A stretch of DNA of 64,000 bases from Wyeomyia smithii (taxonomy: Eukaryota > Arthropoda > Insecta > Diptera > Culicidae). The translations under genes were made by a program, and so were the position numbers. Below are positions 50,803 through 61,427 of the stretch, in pieces. The notes under the pieces are model-generated. The model was not told where the DNA came from. It was given only the letters and a program-made list of their open reading frames with translations, and made no database searches. Each line of letters begins with the position of its first letter. Within the stretch, counting starts at the first letter, position 1. The stretch is taken from positions 80,061,497-80,125,496 of the forward strand of contig NC_073694.1 in NCBI RefSeq assembly GCF_029784165.1. The letters run 5' to 3'.

Positions 50803-50819
50803 GTCAGTCAAGTCATCTG

Positions 50820-51338
50820 CACGCTCGTAAATAATAACTCATGAACTGAGCAACTCTGACTCAGTTTAGAACGATGTTCGTAGACGTCAAAAAATGAGTA
50901 GAAGTCCTTTTTGATTTTGAGTAACTTTGACTCACTTTTTGGGTTCCCTTCATATAACTTCTTTCTGAGTAACGTCACATATAACGACGTCCATTTTGAA
51001 AGATGATTACGATGTGCATCAGTTTGTGGCAAAAGTTTTTTAATTGTGTGCGCCTCAGATGGCATTATAACTGTTTACTTTTATTACAAGGTAATTGTTG
51101 ATGAACATGTGGTGTCGTTTATTGGCCGTGGCGGATTTCTAGCCAGTAATGAAACTGAACTGTACCCAAAAAATGAGTAATGTCGTACTCAGATTTTGAG
51201 TAATAATGACTCATTTTAAAGACGCCTAGTGTTACTCAGTTTTGAGTATTTGTGGAGTTACTCAATTTAAGAGTTGTTCCACTTTTTACGAAAATGCGTC
51301 AAATGTTACTCATTTTAGAGTTATTATTTACGAGCGTG
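50820..51338. mobile_element. MITE with CACGCTCGTAAATAATAACTC ends and apparent 2-bp TSD
   Basis: 519 bp with about 20-bp inverted ends starting CACGCTCGTAAATAATAACT. Comparison with the uninterrupted mariner at 31411-31440 shows that only TG is duplicated. The interior is built of ACTCA/TGAGT words in both orientations. Confidence 0.85.
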
Positions 51339-51847
51339 TGAAGTCAGCAAGCTGTCAGATAGGAGTTGTTGCAAGTCATGTGAAAAGATCGAAAGTGATT
51401 GCGCGTTAATTTTAGATTTTTTTATTTCTCAAAAAGCTATTGGGATTAAAAGTTACAACTAGAATATTAATGTACTTAAGCCTTAAGGTAATGCTAAAAT
51501 TGATTTCTATTTAAACCTAAATTAAAAGGAAATATGGATAGGAACACTTACGAATAGAACCGAGATTTCTACTTTTTTTTTGTTTGCTCTAAAACACATG
51601 CGCTAAGCTAAATCCAATTCTAATTCAAATAATTATAATTTTTAAATAACTTAACTCTAAGGTGTAGTACGGACTGGAAGAACGTTAGGTATTAAAGTAC
51701 ATATCACGAGTTTTTTACGGGAAGAATCAATTACGGGAAAATACTAAACGTAAGTCTATCTCAACTAATAATTGTTAACCTCAATTAGTATTGAATTTGT
51801 AACTTAGAGCTATTATAAACCTTACAGGAAAATAATAATCCCCTTTA

Positions 51848-52251
51848 GGGAACATCCATAAATGACGTAGCTTTTTAAAGGTTTTTTGACCCCCTCCTTC
51901 CCCATCGTAGCATTTCGTCACAAAGTCAGGACCCCCCTCTAGATAATTACGTAGCTTTATACAAACCCCCCCCCACATGATAATTTTTTTTGCAAATTTC
52001 ATTATTCAAAACATACCTTGAGTCATGAATGAACAAGAAAAGAAAAAAGAAAAGGAAGTAATATAAATGACCCTAAACAGACAAAACAGTGATAAAAAAG
52101 AACAAATAGAAAAAATCCAATTTTTTTTCTTAGTTTCATGTTTGCTACGTAGCTTGGCTTGAACCCCCACCCTCCCTCTGGTCACATTTCGTCACAAAAC
52201 TGCAAACATCTCCCTCCCCCCTCAAATTCTACGTCATTCATGAATGTTCCC
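51848..52251. mobile_element. PIF/Harbinger-type MITE, TTA TSD
   Basis: 404 bp with ends GGGAACATCCATAAATGACG and GGGAACATTCATGAATGACG. Flanked by TTA at 51845-51847 and 52252-52254. The uninterrupted block M at about 32135-32145 confirms the insertion point. Confidence 0.85.
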
Positions 52252-52268
52252 TTATCAATAAATCCTAC

Positions 52269-53060
52269 ACGATAAGAGTCGAAACCCCATTAATGGGTAC
52301 TTTTTCAACCATTTCGCCAAAAAGTGAACCAACCAATTTAGTGGGTAAACTCGATTTACCCATTAACGGGTAAACCGATTAAACGTCAAAAAACTGGGTA
52401 CAAAATCACTCATTTTGAGAAATGAATTTTCTCAAGGAAATGGGTGAAATTTTGCCCATTATTAAATAAACAGAAACTTTGTGATTATCACACAAAAAAA
52501 TGAAAAGAAGTGAAAGTGGAATCAATTATTTTTAATTATTTGCAAAAATGAATCTTATTTACGAAAACAGGAGTATTTTATCTGCTATCATCAATTGTCA
52601 GAATCGCTTTTCTCTGCAACAAAGCCAATACCAGACGGATAGTGAACATTCTAGACCTAATATAAAAAAAATCTCACATTGTAAAATTCAATACTTGATA
52701 TAACATACTGCTTATCTTGCAACTTCTTAAACGACGCAGAATCGAATCTCTTTTAAAGTCCTTCCATGGCAATTGTTGACAAATAATAAACAAAACATAT
52801 CGTAGAAGTAACGCGTGCGAACAAATCGACAGAGCAAACTGATTATAAGAGTGCAATTTATGTTCAGTGTATCATTTTTTTTTGACTGTCTTATCCCTCC
52901 ATATGAAAACCTTGTTAACACTGCTGGCAACCTAAATGACAGTTTCAATTTCCTCTTTAGTTCAAGACACCATCTTGTAGCAAAAGTCTGAATAATACAC
53001 ACACGTTTCTTTAGTTGTTGAATTCGAGTAGCCTTTTTCTAATCCGAAATCTCTTTCCTC
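52269..53060. other. No gene recognised; probable copia-type 5' LTR region
   Basis: Contains a short palindromic stretch (TTTACCCATTAACGGGTAAA near 52353) and AT-rich DNA. Because a tRNA-Met-type primer-binding site follows, part of this is probably the LTR, but its start was not found. Confidence 0.4.
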
Positions 53061-53063
53061 CCA

Positions 53064-53076
53064 TAGGTTATGGGCC
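53064..53076 (+). other. Candidate primer-binding site, copia type (TAGGTTATGGGCC)
   Basis: TAGGTTATGGGCCC resembles the site in copia-like elements that pairs with a fragment of initiator tRNA-Met. It lies about 75 bp before the gag ATG. Confidence 0.5.
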
Positions 53077-53149
53077 CTGGAACGAATCCTGGACGCGTAC
53101 CGGTTGTATCAAGTGGATTCCGGTCGTCGTGTCGTGAAATAATCGTGAA

Positions 53150-53509
53150 ATGGGGGAACGTGAGAAAGAGGAGTGCTACCGCGTCGCGCTGTTCGATGGG
53201 GCCAACTTCCCAGCCTGGAAGTTTTGGATGCTCACACTGCTAGATGAGCACGATCTGGTGCAATGTGTGGAGACCGAGATCGATGATGTGCCGGGGTTGA
53301 AAATTGAGGATGGTTTGTCGAATGCCGTGAAGCTAGAGCGCGAAAAAACCCGAAAAGAGAGGCTGAAGAAAGATAAAAAGTGTAAAACGATGATAGTGTC
53401 CCGGATCCATGATGATCAGTTGGAACATTTGCAAGGGCGTGATACACCGAAACAAATGTGGGATTCATTAGTGAAAATATTCGAACGTAAAAGCGGGCAA
53501 TGTATGTAG
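53150..53509 (+). pseudogene. Ty1/copia gag, 5' fragment
   Basis: Begins at an ATG with the usual copia Gag N-terminus (LFDGANFPAWKFWMLTLLDE), then a helical region and PKQMWDSLVKIFERKS. It is cut at about residue 113 by the inverted-repeat element at 53491-53815. The rest of gag and pol are not found downstream. Truncated and inactive. Confidence 0.75.
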
Positions 53510-53815
53510 TTTTTCGAGAATGCGAAAATGAACGGGAATAGAAGGTGTGACTTTTAGGCTTAAAAAATTTTTTGCAGTTCATCATGGCATGCTGGGATAC
53601 GGGAACAGAATAGTAGAGGGTGATTCGACTTTGGCTTAGAATGAGTTATACCTTTCCCAGTAGTTTAATTAGCCAAAACACCTTGCCAGAGACAACGGAG
53701 ATTGCGGGTTCGAGTCCCGTCTGGACGAGGGAAAAAATTTTCTAAGCCTAAAAGTCACACCTTCTATTCCCGTTCATTTTCGCATTTTTGAAAAACTACA
53801 TACATTGCCCGCTTT
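53491..53815. mobile_element. TIR element containing a tRNA-like B box
   Basis: 325 bp with long inverted ends (AAGCGGGCAATGTATGTAGT inward) including GAACGGGAATAGAAGGTGTG. The middle contains GGTTCGAGTCC (53708-53718), a perfect RNA polymerase III B box in a TGCGG-loop-CCGT T-arm-like context, plus the segment shared with 9363-9433. It interrupts the copia gag. Confidence 0.7.
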
Positions 53816-54500
53816 ACTAAACTTAAAAAAATGTAAGTCATATGACAAAAATGAAATTAGTTCTTAAAGTCTAAAATGTAGACTATCAAAAAACTATAAC
53901 ATGGTGACTAGGCACTATTTCGTCCTGACCGCTCTATGTTATAGATTATTTGGCAGTCTACTGTTTAGCGCTCTCGCTAATAGTTTACGCTTTTTACGTT
54001 ATAGTTCATACTTTTTAAAAGAATTGTTTTTTATTTTCCATAAAAACTACGACATAGAAATCTATCACGTCTGCCAGAGGAAACTATGCCACTGTGCATC
54101 GTGTGGCAGCACTTTTAGTCGAAATGTACAATGTCCCTAGTTTTTATGTTTAGTTTAATTATAACTAACTTTATAACTAATCTGTAGTTCGAAGCTAGAG
54201 ATGTCAAGGTTGGAAGCGATTCAAGCATTGGTGGCTGATTTCGGTACCATATCAGCATATGTGCCTTCAGTTATTTCTACTTCAACAAAACGCAAAATGC
54301 TGTCAGCTTAGTCTGGGATGGTTTATTACGAGCCACGCCAAACACGTTTGGATCCCCAACACCCGGTTTCCTAAAAGTAGAAATTCAATGATTGGCAATT
54401 ACTACTTGTCACTCTTACAAATTACCTTTAGGTGTACCAAAAGTATGTTTATACCACTACGCTTCATAATGAGTTTCCGATGGTCTTTTGCTCTCAGTAT
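53816..54500. other. Spacer, no gene recognised
   Basis: The first about 55 bp match 9140-9200 (TGTAAGTCATATGACAAAAA). The remaining short ORFs have no support. Confidence 0.4.
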
Positions 54501-54783
54501 TGTGTGGATGGGAAATGTAATTCTTCTTTATATCAAACGTATTCCGCACACTATGCGTAGTTGTTCTTATTATATATTAACCTTGGCTAGGTGACACAGC
54601 CCTGCCGCTCGTATTTCGCTCGTCTTTAGCTTTCGTCCAACCCTGCATCGTCCGACCCAATCTCGCACTGCGTTGTCTCTGCCTCTTTCGCATCCTGACA
54701 GCAGTAAAGGTAAGACGTGCGTTCCGCAGTTCAAGAAAGAATCAGCCCAAAATGGCTGGTCTCTTGGTAGCCGAAATTGCACA

Positions 54784-54802
54784 TTGGCGATCCTGCCAGG
54801 AG
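54784..54802 (+). other. Primer-binding site of the gypsy element
   Basis: TTGGCGATCCTGCCAGGAG directly follows the 5' LTR. TGGCG fits pairing to a tRNA 3' end, but the tRNA was not identified. Confidence 0.7.
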
Positions 54803-55149
54803 CTGATATTTTCAGTTTGAAAACAATTCGGAATTTGTTTTTCTTGCCACCTGTAGACCAGCCTTTCGGGGGTTGCATTGTTGTATTGGGAACATTCAGT
54901 AATGTAAGCCAAACGGTAAAATGAAGAACCTGGAGAAAATGCTTTTTTTCGTTCAGTGATAAAGTGTGAAGATTTTTTTCTCTCAGTTCTCTCAGTGGAG
55001 TAAAATTAAAAATAGTGCGTTCACCGGTAGTAAGAAATTTAGCTTGTTTACTTGATGTTTTTCATCACAATCCTAATTTCGCGGGTTTATTGAAGTGTTG
55101 CTCTTTTAAATGCAGCAGGAGTGTGTTGTGATAAAATGGAAGTTCGGTA

Positions 55150-55360
55150 GCGGATCGGGACGACCGCGTTTCGAGCCTCGAAGGCGGATCGGGACGACCG
55201 CGTTTTTGTTCAGGTAGCGGATCGAGGCAACCGCGATGGCTAAAACGAAGAAATTGGTAGCGGATCGAGACGACCGCGTCAGCCAAGAGTGATAATTCAG
55301 TACGGAAGCGGATCGGGACGACCGCGTGGTGTAAGCATGGCAGCGGATCGAGACGACCGC
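55150..55360 (+). repeat. Six-copy hairpin array in the gypsy leader
   Basis: GCGGATCGGGACGACCGC and close variants start at 55150, 55184, 55217, 55260, 55308 and 55343. Each can fold as GCGG/CCGC plus TCG/CGA with a bulged A and a three-base loop. Only the third copy (AGGCAA) weakens the upper stem. It lies between PBS and gag, where packaging or translation signals are usual. Confidence 0.75.
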
Positions 55361-55632
55361 GCGGAGGAGGCAACTAATTTGGAAGCTGATTGAAACAACA
55401 GCTAACAGCTTATCAACAAATGATTCATTTATTTTCCTTTTCCCTGATTTATTAGTTTTCCGGTAATTTAGATGCGATTTTATGAGTGCTGTAAAGTTAG
55501 AAAACGTTGACTTACATTACTGGCAGATGAAACTATGAAAAGGAAAGTAATAATGGCTAACTGTTAAACGTATTGTCGGGTCCTATCCGAATTCTTACAG
55601 GTCAACTCAAACTCTAAAATTTGTTATCCAAA

Positions 55633-57010
55633 ATGGCTGAAGGAAGATATGTGCGGGCTCCCGACTTTTTGGATGATCCCGAAGAGTTCGAGAATGTACC
55701 GTCAGACGACGAGTACGGAAACGACGAATCGGAAGGACGGCAGAACACGAACGAATGCGAGAGCGATGGTGGAAATTCTGATTGCGAAGAAGAATTTGGC
55801 AATGTCGAGAGGTCGACTGCCATGATAGATGGCAAAGAGAATCGCGATTCAACCAAGCCCGTTAACAACGCCAGAGGTGATTTGGGCACAGAACACCCGA
55901 CAGTGCAAAGTGAGAATCACGAATGGCACAACCGCATGAAGCAGCTGTGAGAGATACTAAACCAGTTAGTGAGAGTACTTGATTCCGGCTACGCACCCGG
56001 AACAGTTGGAACCAACGCGGATTCACATGAAAATGACCGCAGCTGGAACGCCGTCAATGTGAACGCTGGAGCATCGACGAGCACAGGGAATTTTCGATGG
56101 GAAAATATCCAACCATTCCCTGATAACGTCTCAGCTAACAGAATGTGGGAGCAATGGGCTCGGTTCATCGATAGATTCGAGATTGCCGTATCTCTTTCCA
56201 ACATAAATGATCCGGTGAAGCGTTCACAAATCCTGTTTTTATCAATGGGGGACAAATTACAAGGCATAACACTAGCTGCACGACTCCGGCCGACCTTGGA
56301 AGATCCTCACTGTTATGACAAATTTGTGAAGAACATCGAAGCCTACTTACGTTCAATGGTGGACGTAACAGCCGAACATGAAGCATTTACTAACATGAGC
56401 CAGGAGCCGAATGAACCTACGATCACATTTCACGCTCGCCTAATGGAGAGCGTCTTTGTGGCTACAGCACCGCCGATCAGGACCAGTTCATTCGGGCTCA
56501 ATTGTTGAAAGGGATGCGCAATAAAGATTTGGTTAAATCGGCACGAACCTATGGATATGAAACACTCTTCATCGTCCAATCTGCTACTCGAGGCGAGGCA
56601 TACGCAGCTGAAGCAGCTCAACCGGAACCCTCACAAGCACTAGCGGTTACCCGAAATCATCAACGAACTTCTGATGAAAGCCAACGTTGGAAACGGAAGC
56701 ACGAAGAAATGGCCGGCAGATGGGCGCACTCTAAGAGGCCGGAGAGGGATGAAAGCCGAAACCATGGTTAGGACGTCGATCACGTTGTTCTAAATGCAAT
56801 CGTCTCGTTCATAAATTTGGATCGTGTCCGGCCATCAATTGTAACTGCAATAAGTGTGACGCGCGTGGTCACTTCGCTATAGTTTGCCGGAAAAAGGATA
56901 CCAACCACTGGGAAGCTGAGCGGAAGCCCTCGTCACAACAGATGCGCGATGAGAACGATGGAAAGGTAAATCTACGATCTACGATGAGTATTAGAATCGA
57001 TTCCTTTTGA
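55633..57010 (+). pseudogene. Gypsy gag
   Basis: ATG at 55633 starts an acidic N-terminus (DDPEEFENVPSDDEY). The capsid region follows (WEQWARFIDRFEIAV, about 56146), then two CCHC-like zinc knuckles (CSKCNRLVHKFGSC, CNKCDARGHFAIVC, 56790-56890). An in-frame TGA lies at 55948-55950. The frame shifts at about 56455 and again at about 56760. The unspliced frame ends with TGA at about 57008, just after the intron-like donor at 56966. The capsid packages element RNA; this copy cannot make a full protein. Confidence 0.85.
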
Positions 57011-57128
57011 TTTTCCTTTATGAATAATACAAATATTAAACGAAATAATTTATAATGCCAGTTTTGAAATACAACGCAGTACTCTTAAATTACTAAAACT
57101 ATTTTTATTGATACTGATACTCTTCTAG
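56966..57128 (+). other. Intron-like interval between gag and protease
   Basis: 163 bp with GTAAAT at the 5' end and a pyrimidine-containing TACTCTTCTAG at the 3' end. Removing it joins the gag tail to the protease coding sequence in frame; retaining it gives a stop within 15 codons. The length is not a multiple of three. It could also be a small insertion. Confidence 0.55.
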
Positions 57129-60100
57129 GAAATAAACACGATTTCTCTGGCAGATACATTAGTCGACTGTCGAGTGGGATCATCGAATCCAATCTGTTTT
57201 TTAATCGATTCTGGTTCAGATGTCAATACAATTGGTGGGGATGACTGGATCAAACTTAAAAATGAGTTTACCTCGGGATGTGCTAAGCTAGACCTTATCC
57301 GTGAATCGAGTAATAGCGACCTACGATCCTACGCGTCCAGAAGTCCCGTTGCTATTGAATGTGCGTTCAAGGCACTGATTGCAGTAGTAGGAAGCTGTAA
57401 ACCAGCGATCATGACAGAATTTCACGTCATAAACCAAGGTTCTCGCTCTCTCTTAAGCCGGTCTACTGCTAGCGATCTGGGTCTGGTGAAAGTTGGAGTT
57501 GACGTGAACAGCTGCGAGAAAATCAAGCAAAATACGGAGTTCCCCAAAGTTCCTGGAGTCTCGATCAAATTTAGTGTTGATGCGTCTGTTCCGCCAGCTA
57601 AAAATGCGTACTATAACGTTCCTGCCGCCTACAGGGAAAGCGCAAAAACAAGGCTACGAGAAATGCAAGAACAAGGCATCATCGAACGCGTGAGATCGGC
57701 CCCCGACTGGATGAGCGGTATGTCGGCAGTAGCTAAGGGTAAAGACGATTTTCGGTTGGTCGTCAACATGCGGGCGCCGAACCGCGCAATCAAAAGGGAA
57801 TATTATATTAAAGGGAACCATCTTTGAACGAGATGCGAATAAAACTCCACGGGGCAAAATACTTTGCGAAGCTTGTCTTATCAAACGCTTTTTACCACTT
57901 GGAACTTGACGAGAAATCTAAGGATCTCACGACCTTCCTGACAGAAAACGGAATGTTCTGATTTACTCGCCTGATGTTTGGAGTGAATTGCGCCCCGGAA
58001 AATTTTCAGCGTGAAATGTCGAGGATACTAGGGGGAGTAGACAACATCATTGTATACATTGACGACATTCTCATGTTTGCGAAGAGCCTGGAGCAACTTC
58101 GAAATACGGTGGCTCACGTGTTGAGAATTCTAAGGGAAAACAACCTAACCTTGAATCATGATAAATGCGAATTTGATAAGACCCAGATCAGATGGTTAGG
58201 TCACGAGCTGAGTGAACGTGGATTCAATATCAATGAAGGAAAGATAAAGGATATTCGAAGATTCAGACAGCCTAATACCATCTCCGAGGGAGCTCTAAGG
58301 AGTTTCTTGGGACTCGCTTCCTTTTTTAGCCCTTATATCCAAGGGTTCGCAGATATTGCGAGTCCACTGTGGGCTCTTACGAATAGTTCAATAACATGGA
58401 CCTGGAATAAAGAACACACGAAAGCTTTTGAACATTTGAAGCATCAAATTGCCCAGTGTACGACATCTCTCGGCTACTTTTCGGACCACGATACAACGGT
58501 TCTATACACGGATGCCTCACCTCATGCACTAGGCGCTGTCCTCGTCCAGGATGATAACCAAAATCCCCCCCGCATCATAAGTTTTGCGTCAAAATCGTTG
58601 ACCTCCACTGAAAAAAAGTACCCGCAAAACCAGCGCGAAGCTCTAGCTGCGGTATGGGCTGTCGAGCATTTTAGTTACTTCTTATTAGGGAGGCCCTTTA
58701 CCCTCCGTACCGACGCACAAGGATTCACGTTTATATTAACCCTTTTCCGCTCATGGTGACTCTAGAGCACCAAGAATTATAATCATCATATCTTGACATA
58801 AAATAGTTTGTTGTGCTTACGATTGTTCCATAAACTTTTATATGCTGCTTCAGAGCATCACTGGGCATTTTCTTCAAAATACTACAGTTGACAGTAATTT
58901 AGATAGTCTACAAAGTGTTCAGCTTGAATTTTCTCGTGAAGCTATAAATTTTAATGATAAACCTTGTGAGCGGGAGAGGGTTAAACAGATCCCGAGAAGA
59001 TACCAAACGAGCGTTGAACCGCGCAAATGGATGGGCCCTTAGGCTGAGCCCATATAATTTTCAAGCAGAATACATACGGGGTCGAGAAAATATAGCCGAC
59101 CCGTCTTCTCGGCTCTATGAAGGAAACGATAAGCCATTTGACGAACGGGTTAGTCCATGGGAGATTGCTTCCCTAGAAGTGAATAAAATCGGATTTTTAA
59201 CCGAGAAAGAGATTGAGCCACAAAGAAGGATGAGCAACTTATGGAGGTACTTATTAATGTGTTGTTCGCTATTTATGATCAAATTAAAATTCTATACTCG
59301 ACAGGTTATAGACGCTTTAGAAACCGACGATTGGCCAAGACACTTGAAACAATTCCGTATTCTGAGTAGCGACTTGTCCATGCGGGGAAATCTGCTGGTT
59401 AAAACGGGCCGAGCAACAATACCCGAAAGTCTACGCAAGAAAACCCTTAGCATTGCTCATGAGGGTCATCCGTAGATCGCGAAATTCAAAATTATCTTAA
59501 GAGAGCGGGTGTGGTGGCCTGGTATGACGAAACATGCGGAAGAATGGGCGAAGTCATGCCCTGTTTGCGCAATCAACGGTAAACCCGAGAGGCCAACCCA
59601 CATGGCACGAGTATTCGCTCCACATGCGGTATGGGAGACCATCGCCTTAGATTTTAATGGCCCTTACTCAAAATTCGGTGGAATATCGGTGCTGGTTGAT
59701 GAGGACTATCGTTCTAGATATGTAATCACCAAGCCAGTGAAGTCCACGAGTTTTGAGAACACTCGAAAGATCTTGGAGGAGGTGTTCGAAAAAGAAGGTT
59801 TCCCAGATAACATAAAGTCGGACAACGGTCCCCCCTTCAACGAAGAGGACTATAGGCAATACTGTCTCGAACGCGGAATAAACGCCATTTTTTCGACACC
59901 CTTATACCCCCAGCAAAACAGTCTGGCTGAGAGCTGCATGAAGCTGGTAAACAAAGCAATGACCGTGGCGGCTACAAGTGGATCAGGCTATGGAGAAGAG
60001 TTGGATGCGGCAATTCATGCGTATAACGCTGCAGCACATTTCGTTACAGGTATTCCACCAGAAGAGGTGATGACGGGTAGAAAAATTAGACGGGGTCTCC

Positions 60101-60539
60101 CTCTGATTTATCGCGGGAAAGCAGCCTTCGATGACAACGCGAGAGATCATAAATCTAAAATAGACGCAAAAGTACGAGAGGACGCACGGCGAGGTGCCCG
60201 TCAATGCCGCATTAAGCCAGAGGACACAGTGGTCGTAGAACGACAGGTCCGTTCAAAAGGGGAGCCAAGGTTCGACCCTCGTAGGTATACGGTGACAGAG
60301 GAACGGAATGGCATGCTGGTTTTGAGCGACGAAAACGGTCAACCAGGAAGGTTTCCCGTTGGCGACACTCCGAAGATAATGACATCCTTCCAGAATGTTC
60401 GGTAGACCAGGACTTTACTCCACAGCCATCGCTGGTGGAAAATCCTCACCCTAGCGTTGCTGAACGCCCAACTCGAGCGAAAAGAACTCCCGAATACTTA
60501 AAAAACTACATAAGAGTTGTTGAGGATGAACCAATATAA
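57129..60539 (+). pseudogene. Gypsy pol: protease, RT, RNase H, integrase
   Basis: Aspartic protease with LIDSGSDVNTIG (57200). RT has DFRLVVNMR (57750), SNAFYHLELDE (57880) and the catalytic VYIDDILMF (58050). RNase H has LYTDASPHALGAVL (58505) and is split by a MITE. Integrase shows CPVCAINGKPERPTH (59560), ALDFNGPYSKFGG, SDNGPPFNEED (59820) and a PQQNSLAESCMKLV block. The frame shifts at about 57825, TGA occurs at about 57960, TAG at about 59475, and the C-terminal tail after 60405 continues in another frame to about 60539. Such spacing and motif style match the Mag clade (K02A2.6-like). Inactive as it stands. Confidence 0.88.
58740..58980. mobile_element. piggyBac-type MITE, TTAA TSD
   Basis: 241 bp with ends CCCTTTTCCGCTCATGGTG and CCCTCTCCCGCTCACAAGG, flanked by TTAA at 58736-58739 and 58981-58984. 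Excision joins the RNase H to the next pol segment in frame. Confidence 0.93.
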
Positions 60540-60623
60540 TATCAAACATGTTGAAGATGCGGTTTTAATCATAAAATCGAAAACTTCTTAGATGATTTAG
60601 TCCTAAGTTTCCCGTCTTTTTTG

Positions 60624-60634
60624 GGAGAGGGGTA
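60624..60634 (+). other. Polypurine tract of the gypsy element
   Basis: GGGAGAGGGG lies directly before the 3' LTR. It primes plus-strand DNA synthesis in this class. Confidence 0.7.
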
Positions 60635-60918
60635 ATGTGTGGATGGGAAATGTAATTCTTCTTTATATCAAACGTATTCTGCACACTATGCGTAGTTGTT
60701 CTTATTATATATTAACCTTGGCTAGGTGACACAGCCCTGCCGCTCGTATTTCGCTCGTCTTTAGCTTTCGTCCAACCCTGCATCGTCCGACCCAATCTCG
60801 CACTGCGTTGTCTCTGCCTCTTTCGCATCCTGACAGCAGTAAAGGTAAGACGTGCGTTCCGCAGTTCAAGAAAGAATCAGCCCAAAATGGCTGGTCTCTT
60901 GGTAGCCGAAATTGCACA

Positions 60919-61427
60919 AGTATCTGTAACTGTGAACATATTAATAAAAGTTACTTGCATTCATGTTATTAAAAAATACCTGATTCATTTTCACAACCGT
61001 GAATACCGTGAATAATATCCGAACGTTCTGTACGATTCGCGAGAACGAGTCGGTAGGCCGTATGTCTCCAGGACACTTATAAGATTATCGAATACATGCT
61101 CGGTGGAAGATGTCTGCGTGGTTTACTGAATGGTGCTTTTGGAATCTTTCGGTTAATCACTGGAGGTCTGCAAGGTTAATGGACAATATATATAATAAAA
61201 AAAACTATTTCAGTACAATTCAAAATAAATAAACCTGAATAGGATCATAGCAAATTTTTTTTAAAGTATCGATATAAGTAAGAGAGATATTAAATTTAAC
61301 AGAAAAGATTGAGAAATATATAACTCCGGAAAGATAATCATAAATGGTTGATAAAAATAAAAGGATTGTATTGAGGGATTTCATGCAAACTTGTCTATGC
61401 AGTTAATTTTAACAATTTTAAACTTAC
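60919..61427. other. Spacer between gypsy element and TRAPPC11 copy
   Basis: The minus strand at 61020-61180 carries an AG acceptor-like site and a short open stretch, but I could not match it to the next TRAPPC11 exon. Otherwise nothing is seen. Confidence 0.4.

Larger units (their letters stand above)
50803..52268 (-). repeat. Truncated third copy of block M, without the SINE
   Basis: Starts inside the mariner (GTCAGTCAAGTCATCTG) and runs to AATCCTAC, matching 31405-32150 without the SINE. The empty SINE site is at about 51690-51704. Two MITEs are inserted. Confidence 0.8.
54501..60918 (+). mobile_element. Mag-clade Ty3/gypsy LTR retrotransposon, 5-bp TSD
   Basis: 6,418 bp with 283-bp LTRs (54501-54783 and 60636-60918) that differ, by eye, at one base, and with AGTAT duplicated at 54496-54500 and 60919-60923. 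LTRs run TGTGTGG to TTGCACA. The interior has gag and pol but several frameshifts, stops and a nested MITE, an odd contrast with such similar LTRs. Confidence 0.95.

Noticed and set aside
53150..60539. An endogenous virus with an envelope gene
   Set aside because: After the gypsy integrase only about 100 bp of coding-like sequence remains before the polypurine tract, so there is no room for an env gene. The copia fragment is gag only.
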